Source: Bacteroidales bacterium WCE2008 (GTDB lineage: Bacteria; Bacteroidota; Bacteroidia; Bacteroidales; UBA932). From it: a stretch of DNA of 64,000 nucleotides. Under the pieces are notes generated by a model that was not told the origin of the DNA, did not search any database, and saw nothing but the letters and a program-made list of their open reading frames with translations. Position numbers and translations under genes: made by a program. Shown here in pieces: positions 1-7,309 of the stretch; position 1 is the first letter of the stretch; each line of letters starts with the position of its first letter. The stretch lies in NCBI GenBank assembly GCA_900167925.1, contig FUZM01000001.1, positions 496,001-560,000 on the forward strand, written 5' to 3'.

Positions 1-1080
1 GAGACCATCGGTTACAAGCACTACATGGCAAGGTACGTCCAGACCAACAGCGGCGTCATCAAGGAACTCCCTTACACCGGTTCCGACCTCGGCGGCACAG
101 GCGAAAAGATCAAGAAGATCTACAATGATTATCTGATTACCGACGGTTCTACCAAGAACTATGTCCATGTGACCGACTACATCGACTTCAACAAGGGTAT
201 CACCATCGACTTCTACAAGAACGGAAACGTTGTTGCAACCTACACCACAAGCTCAGTCGTTTCTGTCAAGCGCGGCAGGGTGACCAACCTCGGCGACATC
301 ACCTCAGCCCTTTCTAACGGCGGCAACCCTGGCGGCGGCAGCGATCCTGGCGAGGTCAAAAAACCTTATATAAACTATGTTGCATGGTCAAAGTCACTCA
401 AGAAGAGTGATAGAGATTATGTGGTCGAGCTTTCAGGTCTCTGCCTCAGCGAGGGCAAGGACTTCCTCTGGGGAGTAGGCGACAACGGCCATGTATACAA
501 GATCAACCTCGACGGTTCATACTCATTATACACGGATTTAGATACCGACCTTGAAGGCGTCACCATGCATCCTGATACCAAGGATCTCTATGTTTGCATC
601 GAGCCTAAGCGCATAGCCAAGATTGCGGCTTCAAGCTACAACAGCAGGACAAACGTCGCTACTGTTACCGATGCCGAGAATTATGATAACTCAGGTCTTG
701 AGGGTATTACCTGGTACAAGGGTAACCTTCTCGTCGGAAGCCAGACCGGAGCCTATGTATGGGCATACTCTACAAGTGGATCCAAGGTCATGAACCGCAA
801 GAGTCTCAGGGATATCGAATCCAGCATCTCCGAGGTGGCCGACCTGTACTATGATTCAGAGACCGACCTTCTCTGGGTTCTGGACTCAGAAAAATATATG
901 ATCTTCATCTTCAATGGTGCCATCACAGAGTTGGTTACTACCGTCGACATCAGCGGCTTCGCTGACTGGAACCCTGAGAGCATCTTTGTGGACCATAAGC
1001 ACGACTGCGTATGGATTGCCGATGACTGCAGCGATGACCATCCTTCAATCCTCCACAAAGTCATCTTCCACAATCTTTAG
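1..1080 (+). CDS. SdiA-regulated-like beta-propeller protein, 5' end outside window
   Basis: The frame is open from base 1, so the gene starts outside the window; the first ATG at 25 is probably internal. The N-terminal part (to about residue 105) is beta-rich and ends in a Gly/Pro linker (GGNPGGGSDPGE). The remaining ~240 residues look like the SdiA-regulated/YjiK-type propeller: repeated strand motifs such as LEGVTMHPDTKDLYV, LEGITWYKGNLLVG and DLLWVLDSE. Such proteins are usually exported and bind or hydrolyse small ligands, but no catalytic site can be assigned here. No signal peptide is visible because the start is missing. A strong terminator follows 50 bp downstream. The family call is by motif memory and the function is unknown. 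Confidence 0.6.
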   Translation, partial: ETIGYKHYMARYVQTNSGVIKELPYTGSDLGGTGEKIKKIYNDYLITDGSTKNYVHVTDYIDFNKGITIDFYKNGNVVATYTTSSVVSVKRGRVTNLGDITSALSNGGNPGGGSDPGEVKKPYINYVAWSKSLKKSDRDYVVELSGLCLSEGKDFLWGVGDNGHVYKINLDGSYSLYTDLDTDLEGVTMHPDTKDLYVCIEPKRIAKIAASSYNSRTNVATVTDAENYDNSGLEGITWYKGNLLVGSQTGAYVWAYSTSGSKVMNRKSLRDIESSISEVADLYYDSETDLLWVLDSEKYMIFIFNGAITELVTTVDISGFADWNPESIFVDHKHDCVWIADDCSDDHPSILHKVIFHNL

Positions 1081-1130
1081 TCCGATCACTGCTCATTGAT
1101 TTTCTGAGAATCAGTGAAAGATTATATCCA

Positions 1131-1160
1131 GCGATACCGCCCTGCGGTATCGCTTTTTTT
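1131..1160 (+). terminator. Rho-independent terminator
   Basis: A perfect 10-bp stem (GCGATACCGC / GCGGTATCGC) with a 3-nt loop is followed by seven T. It ends the transcript of the propeller gene. Confidence 0.92.
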
Positions 1161-1233
1161 GCTCCCCCATTGAAGCCAAAATTTGAGGAAATTGTAAAAA
1201 CGCTATCAATTTGCTTAAATATTGACTTTGGGT

Positions 1234-1320
1234 GTGCATATGGGTCCATTCCGTGGACCCATATGCACGAAAAAGGGGGTTAAACGTGTTTATGGGTCCA
1301 AACTTTGGACCCATACGCAC
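1234..1320. repeat. Two related long palindromes
   Basis: The first palindrome (1234-1268) has 15-bp perfect arms around a 5-nt loop. The second (1286-1320) has an 11-12 bp core plus partial outer pairing. Both share the core ATGGGTCCA ... TGGACCCAT. Neither has a T-run, so they are not ordinary terminators. They lie between the propeller gene and the 33-bp repeats in front of the DUF4143 ATPase. Function unknown. Confidence 0.75.
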
Positions 1321-1357
1321 ACCTGGGCGCATATTGTCGACCAGGTCTTTTGCTCTC

Positions 1358-1453
1358 AAATTTTGAGGAAATTGTAGTTTTTGGCAAAATAAATTTTGAG
1401 GAAACTGTAGTTTTTGGCGAAAAAAATTTTGAGGAAATTGTAAAAACGCTATC
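1358..1453 (+). repeat. 33-bp tandem repeats in front of a DUF4143 ATPase
   Basis: TTTTGAGGAA recurs at 1361, 1394 and 1427, exactly 33 bp apart. The first two units share the downstream part GTAGTTTTTGGC; the third continues as GTAAAAACGCTATC. A fourth, isolated copy of the third type lies at 1177-1207, before the palindromes. The last unit carries the probable -33 box of the ATPase promoter, so the repeats multiply promoter-proximal DNA. Confidence 0.85.
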
Positions 1454-1457
1454 TTTG
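1428..1457 (+). promoter_or_regulatory. Promoter of the first DUF4143 ATPase
   Basis: TTTG at 1428-1431 and TATCTTTG at 1450-1457 are separated by 18 bp, close to the Bacteroidetes consensus. The start codon at 1478 lies about 14 bp after the expected transcription start. The -33 box lies inside the last 33-bp repeat. Confidence 0.65.
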
Positions 1458-1477
1458 TGTCGTGTAATCAATGAGTT

Positions 1478-2821
1478 ATGGACGATAGACATCTCTTTAA
1501 AAGAAAGATATACGATCGCTTGCTAAGATGGAAGCAAGAAAGTAACGGTAAGAGCGCGCTTCTTATCGAGGGCGCCCGCCGTATTGGTAAGTCTACCATC
1601 GTTAAGACTTTTGCCCAAAATGAGTATGAGTCGTACATTCTTATAGATTTTACAAAATGCTCACAGGAAGTAAAAGACCTCTTCAATGATATTTCAGACC
1701 TTAGCTATATCTTCCTCAGGCTTCAGCTTATATATGACGTCCGGCTAGTCGAACGCAAATCTCTGATAATTTTTGATGAAGTGCAGTTCCAACCTCTGGC
1801 CCGTCAGGCGATAAAGTCTTTAGTGGAGGATCGCCGTTATGATTATATTGAGACGGGGTCCCTCATTTCCATCCGGAAGAACACTGAAAAGATACTTATT
1901 CCAAGCGAAGAAGAACGAATAAGTATGTATCCTATGGATTATGAAGAATTCCGTTGGGCTCTCGGTGATACGGCCACTGTTCCATTGCTCAACAGTGTAT
2001 GGATGAATCCTCAGCCGTTAAATGAGGCCCATCGTAAACTCATGAGAGACTTTAGGTTATATATGCTTGTCGGCGGTATGCCACAGGCGGTCGAGGCATA
2101 TCTGGAGTCTAATAATTTCGAAGTTGTCGACAGAGCAAAAAGGCTCATTCTGGATCTGTATGATGAGGATTTCAACAAGATTGATCCTTCAGGGAAGGCG
2201 GCCAGAATATTCTCCGCTATTCCGGCCCAGCTTAACAGTAATGCATCAAGATATCGGATCTCTCAGGTCATCCCGAATTCTCGTGCCAAGGACTTCATCG
2301 AAGTTATTTCTGAGATGGAAAAGACCAGGACTGTGAACATTTGTCACCATTGTGACGATCCAAATGTCGGCCTTGGCTGCTCAGAGGATTTGATACAATA
2401 CAAGATGTATGTCGGAGATACTGGATTGTTCGTCACGCTTGCGTTCAGAGACAAGGCTTTTACTGAGAATGTCATTTATGAACGTCTCTTAAGCGATAAG
2501 TTGGCCGCAAATCTGGGATATCTCTATGAAAATGTAGTAGCTCAGATGCTTACGGCCTCCGGTAATAAACTATATTACCATACCTGGCCTACAGAGAATG
2601 GAAAGCATAATTATGAAGTGGATTTCCTTCTGTCACGCGGGACTAAGATACTGCCGATTGAAGTAAAATCTTCTTCTTATAAAACCCATGTTTCGTTGGA
2701 TGCTTTTTGCAGCAAATACTCTTCCCGTATTACCAATGATCGTTACCTCGTCTATACAAAAGATTTCTTCAAGGATGGAGCCGTGAAGTACATTCCCGCG
2801 TATATGGCTTATTTCCTATAG
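1478..2821 (+). CDS. AAA_14/DUF4143 family ATP-binding protein
   Basis: The 447-residue product has the two-part layout of this family. An N-terminal P-loop ATPase carries Walker A GARRIGKST at residues 32-40, Walker B LIIFDE at 96-101 and a sensor-like ETGS near 125-128. A C-terminal DUF4143 region has a nuclease-like pattern, EVDFLL ... LPIEVKSS around residues 385-405, recalling the D...ExK core of PD-(D/E)XK folds. The ATG at 1478 follows a good promoter. Bacteroidetes and archaea often carry many paralogs with no settled function. A second paralog lies at 10187; both have period-32/33 repeats just upstream. The family call is firm; any role in defence, DNA handling or signalling is speculation. 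Confidence 0.88.
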   Translation: MDDRHLFKRKIYDRLLRWKQESNGKSALLIEGARRIGKSTIVKTFAQNEYESYILIDFTKCSQEVKDLFNDISDLSYIFLRLQLIYDVRLVERKSLIIFDEVQFQPLARQAIKSLVEDRRYDYIETGSLISIRKNTEKILIPSEEERISMYPMDYEEFRWALGDTATVPLLNSVWMNPQPLNEAHRKLMRDFRLYMLVGGMPQAVEAYLESNNFEVVDRAKRLILDLYDEDFNKIDPSGKAARIFSAIPAQLNSNASRYRISQVIPNSRAKDFIEVISEMEKTRTVNICHHCDDPNVGLGCSEDLIQYKMYVGDTGLFVTLAFRDKAFTENVIYERLLSDKLAANLGYLYENVVAQMLTASGNKLYYHTWPTENGKHNYEVDFLLSRGTKILPIEVKSSSYKTHVSLDAFCSKYSSRITNDRYLVYTKDFFKDGAVKYIPAYMAYFL

Positions 2822-2826
2822 TCGCC

Positions 2827-3195
2827 CTACCGGATTTCTTTACCGAACGGGAAGATGCTGGCGAGAGCCATGCTGAAATGCTTGAGCCCCAGCGGAATGC
2901 CGATGATGCTGACGCAGAATATGAGCCCGCAGAACAGGTGGATGATCGCAACCTCCCACCAGCCGCACAATATCCACAGGAGATCCATCACCACCGAGAG
3001 GCAGCCCGGCTCGTTCGGGCCGTTCACCAGCTCATGCCCGAAAGGATGCAGGGCATATGCGCCAAGCTTGAACAACTGCAGCCCGAACGGAATGCCGATG
3101 ATGGTAATGCACATCAACAGCCCCACGACGAAATAGATTATGGCGACCACAAGTCCGCCCAGCACCAGCCAGATAAGATTTCCTATTATGCTCAT
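2827..3195 (-). CDS. YccF domain membrane protein
   Basis: A 122-aa, very hydrophobic protein made of two similar halves, each with a membrane segment and a conserved block: ITIIGIPFGLQLFKL in the first, VSIIGIPLGLKHFS in the second. This is the two-repeat arrangement of YccF (DUF307) inner-membrane proteins, whose function is unknown. It is convergent with the DUF4143 ATPase (5-bp gap). The 5' half is duplicated as a truncated copy at 4686-4856. Confidence 0.85.
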   Translation of the reverse strand: MSIIGNLIWLVLGGLVVAIIYFVVGLLMCITIIGIPFGLQLFKLGAYALHPFGHELVNGPNEPGCLSVVMDLLWILCGWWEVAIIHLFCGLIFCVSIIGIPLGLKHFSMALASIFPFGKEIR

Positions 3196-3239
3196 ATCTA
3201 ATTTTTTCTGAAAGATAATTGATTTTTTTGATTTTTATC

Positions 3240-3247
3240 TACCTTTG
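3240..3247 (+). promoter_or_regulatory. -7 box of the candidate ncRNA
   Basis: TACCTTTG matches TANNTTTG exactly. The region upstream is very T-rich; the -33 box cannot be placed with confidence. Transcription would begin near 3254. Confidence 0.55.
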
Positions 3248-3251
3248 CAGC

Positions 3252-3389
3252 GAGACAGTAACACCGTGGTACGGATGGGTAATCGAGTCGTGCAAAGTCC
3301 CCGCCCGCGAGGCCCTCGCTTTCGAAGTAATTCCGCCACGTAGTCTTGGGGCAAAGCTTACAGGAGGTCATTTTGGCCTCCTGTTTTTT
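3252..3389 (+). ncRNA. Candidate structured small RNA
   Basis: A -7 box and a strong terminator delimit a transcript of about 135 nt with no convincing ORF. The predicted fold is a long interrupted hairpin: AGAC with GTCT outermost, then CGTGG with CCACG, then CGGA with TCCG. Inside are a GCGAG-GCC-CTCGC hairpin and a small CTTTCGAAG hairpin. A CCCC/GGGG pairing between the apical part and the segment before the terminator could form a pseudoknot. I cannot match it to tmRNA, SRP or RNase P RNA. A Bacteroidetes 6S RNA or the Bacteroidales-1 motif are possibilities that I cannot test. No plus-strand gene follows closely, so a riboswitch is unlikely. Confidence 0.55.
3360..3389 (+). terminator. 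Terminator of the candidate ncRNA
   Basis: The stem ACAGGAGG / CCTCCTGT has a 9-nt loop and is followed by a T-run. It overlaps the 3' end of the minus-strand gene at 3368. Confidence 0.85.
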
Positions 3390-3739
3390 GTAGCATCGAT
3401 TGCCGTTATGCAATACTGAACCTTTGATTTATCGCTTTTCTTTACTCCGACCAGCATCTTGACCTGTCCTATCCCCGGGCAGTTATATGTCATTCGCAAC
3501 ATTCTCATGAATCCATGCTGGTTCTTTTTATTCTGGTTAATGGGTGTGGTCTCTACGAGCACAGCATTCGTCAGGATTGCATCCAGCTGAAGAACGGCGA
3601 GTGTGGATAAATATGTCAAAGATGCTTGCCCGGCCGTCTCCTCTAAAGAGACATACCTGATGTTAATATTGTCTTTAAGGTTAAGATTATACTTCTTTGC
3701 GTCCGGATTCCGTTCTTTCCATTTGTGATAATACGACAA
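3368..3739 (-). CDS. Hypothetical protein, possibly truncated, with LPD/PBECR-like features
   Basis: The 123-aa frame begins at TTG, not ATG. An in-frame TGA lies 16 codons further upstream, beyond which the frame is open again, so the gene may have lost its N-terminus. The sequence is protein-like: a charged N-terminus (YYHKWKERNPDAKKY), then VSLEETAGQASLTYLSTLAVL, then ILTNAVLVETTP and a C-terminal VKMLVGVKKSDK ... YCITAID. The 'NAV.VE ... VGVK ... YCITA' pattern reminds me of nuclease-like domains at the ends of phage polyvalent proteins (LPD/PBECR type), but this is recall, not a search. It lies between the two yccF copies. The start site is unsupported. Confidence 0.45.
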   Translation of the reverse strand: MSYYHKWKERNPDAKKYNLNLKDNINIRYVSLEETAGQASLTYLSTLAVLQLDAILTNAVLVETTPINQNKKNQHGFMRMLRMTYNCPGIGQVKMLVGVKKSDKSKVQYCITAIDATKNRRPK

Positions 3740-3855
3740 AATGATTTTCTGTCTTTCCCTGCGATCCTCGTTAGAGTCTCCTCGTCATTCAGAAGACATC
3801 CGGTATGATTTCGAATATGCGAATAAGGAAGGGTATGAATTTTCACCTTTGAACC

Positions 3856-4671
3856 TTATAACGAATTTATTGCTTGACTCTCGCTGGATTTAACCATCTC
3901 GTCGTAATCGGAAGACAACTTCAGCAGCTGTTCTTCATAGGCGGGATAGCGCTTCTTGCTATAGATCATCATGGAATGCTTGTAGTTTCCATAAGGCGAG
4001 CGATTAGGCTCCATATGGAAGGACTCATTCTTCTCGTATTCCAATGCCACTGTTTCATTCTCCCAACTATGCTTCTCTTCTATAACTTGTATGACTGTAA
4101 GGTTTGAATTGCTGTTAGATTTAGTCAGATCAAAGGAATACAGTTTCCCGCGTCCGTTGCCATATTTCTCTTTGTAATGGGCGATCACCTTATCTTCGAT
4201 CTTGTCATCAGGATAGAAAAAGATGGCCACTAAAGTATCGTTAAGGAAGGCCATATCAAAGGGCTCAAACTTCAGCATTCCAAGTGTAATCCCTGTTAGG
4301 GGGCTGGATGGCAATTGCTTCAGTCTTGACCCAGTTTTAGACTTCATCCACTTCACCTTGGGGTCTCCAGGAAGAACATGGTTTTCACCTTTTTTATTCC
4401 AGAAATCTATGCCCCAATGTCCGTTATACATATTGCTTTGCCTATCATAGATAGTTGTTGCAACTTTCTTAAAGTCTTTGTCATTAAGAACTTGCTTGAA
4501 GGTGGTTTTGCCTATGATGAATTGTCCGACCCCTTTGAGCTCAGCACATGCGGCGTAGAGTTCCTCATCAGTGGGATCGTATTTTTCATCGGTAACAGTG
4601 TGAGTGCCCGAAGGATTCGAACCGCAGGATACGATAATAATACATATTAGAGATAGGAAGATGCTTCTCAT
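3856..4671 (-). CDS. Hypothetical lipoprotein
   Basis: A 271-aa protein with a clear SPII signal: hydrophobic segment, then VSC with the lipidated Cys at 16. The mature part has no domain I recognise. It contains GVGQFIIGKTTFKQVL, a phrase seen in small exported proteins with a 'G.I.GkTt.keV' motif, then a mixed alpha/beta region and a basic-acidic C-terminus. It probably sits in the periplasm or on the inner face of the outer membrane. It belongs to the segment bracketed by the complete and truncated yccF copies. Confidence 0.75.
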   Translation of the reverse strand: MRSIFLSLICIIIVSCGSNPSGTHTVTDEKYDPTDEELYAACAELKGVGQFIIGKTTFKQVLNDKDFKKVATTIYDRQSNMYNGHWGIDFWNKKGENHVLPGDPKVKWMKSKTGSRLKQLPSSPLTGITLGMLKFEPFDMAFLNDTLVAIFFYPDDKIEDKVIAHYKEKYGNGRGKLYSFDLTKSNSNSNLTVIQVIEEKHSWENETVALEYEKNESFHMEPNRSPYGNYKHSMMIYSKKRYPAYEEQLLKLSSDYDEMVKSSESQAINSL

Positions 4672-4685
4672 TGTAATTATTGCAT

Positions 4686-4856
4686 TTACTGGTTTATCTC
4701 GTTAAGATGGATGGTATATGCGTCAAGCTTGAACAGCTGCAGCTCGAACGGAATGCCGATGATTGTGATGCACATCAACAGTCCCACGACAAAATAAATT
4801 ATGGCGACCACAAGTCCGCCCAGCACCAGCCAGATAAGATTTCCTATTATGCTCAT
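4686..4856 (-). pseudogene. Truncated second copy of the yccF gene
   Basis: The minus-strand frame reads 56 residues. The first ~47 match the YccF protein at 2827-3195 almost exactly (MSIIGNLIWLVLGGLVV ... ITIIGIPFELQLFKL), including DNA-level identity from the start codon for about 150 bp. It then diverges to DAYTIHLNEINQ and stops, so the second YccF repeat is missing. Upstream flanks of the copies differ. It looks like a partial recent duplication, 1661 bp from the parent; the short membrane peptide might still be made. Confidence 0.8.
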
Positions 4857-5019
4857 TTATTTAGAAGCTTTTTCGCCTGCAAAGCACATAAAGGGGATAA
4901 ACCACTTAGAAAGTATGCAAATATAGAAATTATTTTGTTTTCTTTTATATGGAGCAAATGAACGACATTCTTAGATAAACAGTCTTAATTACGGATGTTA
5001 ATATCCAACCCTTTGATGT

Positions 5020-5068
5020 TATGCTAACTATAGTATGTTGATAACTTTAGTTAGCATATCTACCTTTG
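5020..5068 (+). promoter_or_regulatory. Promoter and operator palindrome of the XRE regulator
   Basis: An 11-bp inverted repeat (TATGCTAACTA at 5020-5030, TAGTTAGCATA at 5048-5058) with 17-bp spacer overlaps a promoter with -33 GTTG (5037-5040), 20-bp spacing and -7 TACCTTTG (5061-5068). The position suits autoregulation by the XRE protein encoded 27 bp downstream, like controller proteins of restriction systems. Confidence 0.65.
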
Positions 5069-5094
5069 TAATGAGTAGATCTAGTAATTACATA

Positions 5095-5304
5095 ATGGAA
5101 AAAGAACCAGTTCTCAAGGCTTTCGGACAGAGAGTACGGGAGCTTAGAAAAAAACGTAATATGTCACAAGAACAGCTTGCTGACTTGGCAGGTGTACATC
5201 GAACATATATCGGTATGATAGAACGTGCAGAAAAGAATATTACACTTTGTAATATCGAGAGGATAGCTAAGGCACTCGAGGTCAATATCAAGGATTTATT
5301 CTAA
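5095..5304 (+). CDS. XRE-family regulator, likely restriction-modification controller protein
   Basis: A 69-aa single-domain helix-turn-helix protein. The core is VRELRKKRNMSQEQLADLAG ... RTYIGMIERAEKNIT ... IAKALEVNIKDLF, with the family's helix 2-turn-helix 3 at about residues 24-44. The ATG at 5095 is preferred over upstream ones (5035, 5071) because those lie in or before the promoter whose -7 box is 5061-5068. Size and position next to a GATC restriction-modification set fit a C protein that times endonuclease expression. It heads an operon with two unknown genes (12-bp gap to the next). Whether it also controls the minus-strand genes is inference. Confidence 0.85.
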   Translation: MEKEPVLKAFGQRVRELRKKRNMSQEQLADLAGVHRTYIGMIERAEKNITLCNIERIAKALEVNIKDLF

Positions 5305-5316
5305 AAGCAAAGCAAT

Positions 5317-5853
5317 ATGGAAACCCAAAAAACAGTCACTATCAAAGCAAATACTCGTGAGGATTATCACAAGCAGTTGATTATGCTTTTTCTTGAGGAA
5401 CAGCACGGTACTTCAGAAGAATGGAATTACTACGATTATTATGTAGAAACCGGCAAAAACGGCAAGAGGGTGTATCTGCACCGCCCTGCGCATAAAAATA
5501 AGGGAATGGATTTCGAAGTCCGTGTCGAAGATTATCAGTTCAGATACGGGAAATATGGTAATGTTATCAGTACTGGTAACCGTCCTAGCCATCCTGAAAT
5601 ATGGAATGATGTTAAAGCAAAAGTTATTGAAAATCCAGAGGACGGGGAAAAACTGAAAGACTTAATCACTCAGGTCTATAATTGTGAGGAACCGAATGAT
5701 AATGTTATTAATTCTTGTCGTTTCACAACCGGACTGCCACTTGATTTGCTGCTTTACACGATTAAATGGCTCTTTATAGAACAAGATATGACATACTGGA
5801 ACCAGAGTGGAAGGGAAATGAACTACAATGGTTTAATGGAAATTTGGGAATAA
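5317..5853 (+). CDS. Hypothetical protein of the GATC restriction-modification island
   Basis: A 178-aa soluble protein with no signal peptide or membrane segment. Visible blocks are NTREDYHKQLIMLFLEEQHGT, EEWNYYDYYVETGKNGKRVYLHRPAHKNKGMDFEVRV, and near the C-terminus GLPLDLLLYTIKWLFIEQDMTYWNQSGREM. The aromatic-rich first half and hydrophobic helix near residues 145-165 look conserved rather than random. I believe similar proteins occur next to Dam/DpnII-type systems, but cannot prove it here. It sits between the XRE regulator and another unknown gene in one operon that converges on the methylase-endonuclease operon. Function not assigned. Confidence 0.75.
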   Translation: METQKTVTIKANTREDYHKQLIMLFLEEQHGTSEEWNYYDYYVETGKNGKRVYLHRPAHKNKGMDFEVRVEDYQFRYGKYGNVISTGNRPSHPEIWNDVKAKVIENPEDGEKLKDLITQVYNCEEPNDNVINSCRFTTGLPLDLLLYTIKWLFIEQDMTYWNQSGREMNYNGLMEIWE

Positions 5854-5864
5854 TCAGACTCCAT

Positions 5865-6428
5865 ATGTACAATCCGAAGTACTTCAAAAATGGTGATATG
5901 TGGCAGTACCGAGGCCCAAAGGGCCCTGCCATTCATACTTTTACTGCAGCTGACGGCACGGCTATCGGAATGTTTCAAGGAAAGAAAGGGGCTCGTCCAG
6001 ATTTAGACTTCCGAGTGAAAATTCTTCAGCCAAAACCTGATGCAAGGCCATTTCTTCTTCCCCATAACGAATGGGTAGTAGACTTACTACTAAAAGCACA
6101 GCACCACAAGGAAGCGGTTGTTTGTTTACTGGATTATTATCTTGAGTTCTATGAATCATGCAAGCCTTTCGCTACACAGGAAGAACGTAAACTGTATCAG
6201 CCTCGCACCCTGAAAGAGATCGAGACAAAGTTTGCAAATGTCAGTACCCCAGGGACAATGTCCATTGGTGGAATTGCCATTATACTGGAGCTTTTCTGCT
6301 TATGTGAGAAACAGACTCCTGATGCGCATCAGTTTAAACTGGCGCTTCAGTGGACAAAAGAGTGTATTTTGGGTCAACGGGACTTCAAAAATGTCCTTAA
6401 CTTGGTGATACGACACAGGGAGTATTAG
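5865..6428 (+). CDS. Hypothetical protein of the GATC restriction-modification island
   Basis: A 187-aa soluble protein starting at the ATG 11 bp after the preceding stop; an upstream start in the same frame would overlap the previous gene by 88 bp and is less likely. The N-terminal half holds a Gly/Pro-rich stretch (MWQYRGPKGPAIHTF, IGMFQGKKGARPDLDFRVKIL). The C-terminal half is helical (VVCLLDYYLEFYESC, LFCLCEKQTPDAHQFKLALQWTKECI). No family is recognised. Its stop overlaps the stop of the convergent methylase by 4 bp, so the two operons meet tail to tail. Confidence 0.72.
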   Translation: MYNPKYFKNGDMWQYRGPKGPAIHTFTAADGTAIGMFQGKKGARPDLDFRVKILQPKPDARPFLLPHNEWVVDLLLKAQHHKEAVVCLLDYYLEFYESCKPFATQEERKLYQPRTLKEIETKFANVSTPGTMSIGGIAIILELFCLCEKQTPDAHQFKLALQWTKECILGQRDFKNVLNLVIRHREY

Positions 6429-7306
6429 AACGGCAATTCTAGCCCATAGTAGACTTCAGGCTCACAGAGAACACGTATGTCGCTATCTTGGAAGAGTTTG
6501 GCTTGCTTCTCCAGCTTCTCTAGCATCTCTCCTCTACGATTGATATTGTCCAGTTCTTCGCGACGGGCTTTGCTCATCTCGAGGAACTTTTCTTCTTGGT
6601 CAATACCTAAGAAACGGCGTCCAAGTAGATTTGCCGCTATGCCTGTGGTGCTACTTCCTGTGAACGGGTCTAGTATCCATGCTCCGGGTTTCGTGGAAGC
6701 CTGAATAATTCTCGACAAAACGCAAAGCGGTTTCTGGGTGGGATGCTTGCCACAAGACTTCTCCCAAGGCGCAATCGCCGGCAGTGTCCACACATCACGC
6801 ATCTGGGTGCCGCCGTTGATTTCCTTCATCAACTCATAGTTGTAGTAGTGGGCCACTTTCTGTTCCTTACGTGCCCACAAAATATACTCAGCAGAGTAAG
6901 TGAAATATCGACAGGAAAGATTGGGCGGAGGATTTGTCTTTACCCATGTGATACAGTTGAGAATCTTGAAATTCAGTTCTGTAAGGCACCTAGCCACAGA
7001 GAATATGTTGTGGTAGGTCCCGCTAACCCAGATTGTGCCATCAGATTTCAAATGCTCCCTGCAGGCGGTCAGCCAGGTTTTATCAAATTTGTAGTCTTCT
7101 TCAAATCCCTGAGACTTATCCCACTTGCCTTTATTCACAGAAACAGGGACTCCACTCTGAATGCTAATTCCCCCGTTGGACAGATGGTATGGCGGATCTG
7201 CGAAAATCATATCGAACTTGAAATCGAAGGAGTTCAGAAGTTCGATACAATCTCCCTGCAGGAGTGTGAAGTTTTTATCCTGTGATTTGTAGTAGGCCGT
7301 GGGCAT
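6425..7306 (-). CDS. dpnA: Second adenine-N6 DNA methyltransferase (DpnA-like)
   Basis: A 293-aa beta-class N6-adenine methylase. Catalytic DPPYHL lies at residues 37-42, followed by a variable target-recognition region. The AdoMet-binding block HPTQKP ... ILDPFTGSSTTGIAA is near residues 188-225. In DpnII systems DpnA methylates GATC, including single-stranded DNA, and protects incoming DNA. Gene order here is dam-type methylase, endonuclease, then this gene, 3 bp after the endonuclease stop. The specificity is inferred from the neighbours rather than from this protein's target domain. Confidence 0.87.
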   Translation of the reverse strand: MPTAYYKSQDKNFTLLQGDCIELLNSFDFKFDMIFADPPYHLSNGGISIQSGVPVSVNKGKWDKSQGFEEDYKFDKTWLTACREHLKSDGTIWVSGTYHNIFSVARCLTELNFKILNCITWVKTNPPPNLSCRYFTYSAEYILWARKEQKVAHYYNYELMKEINGGTQMRDVWTLPAIAPWEKSCGKHPTQKPLCVLSRIIQASTKPGAWILDPFTGSSTTGIAANLLGRRFLGIDQEEKFLEMSKARREELDNINRRGEMLEKLEKQAKLFQDSDIRVLCEPEVYYGLELPF

Positions 7307-7309
7307 ATC

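Noticed and set aside
3643-3846. 67-aa minus-strand ORF overlapping the LPD/PBECR-like gene
   Set aside because: It overlaps the better frame and has no recognisable features; it is more likely a shadow of the decayed upstream part.
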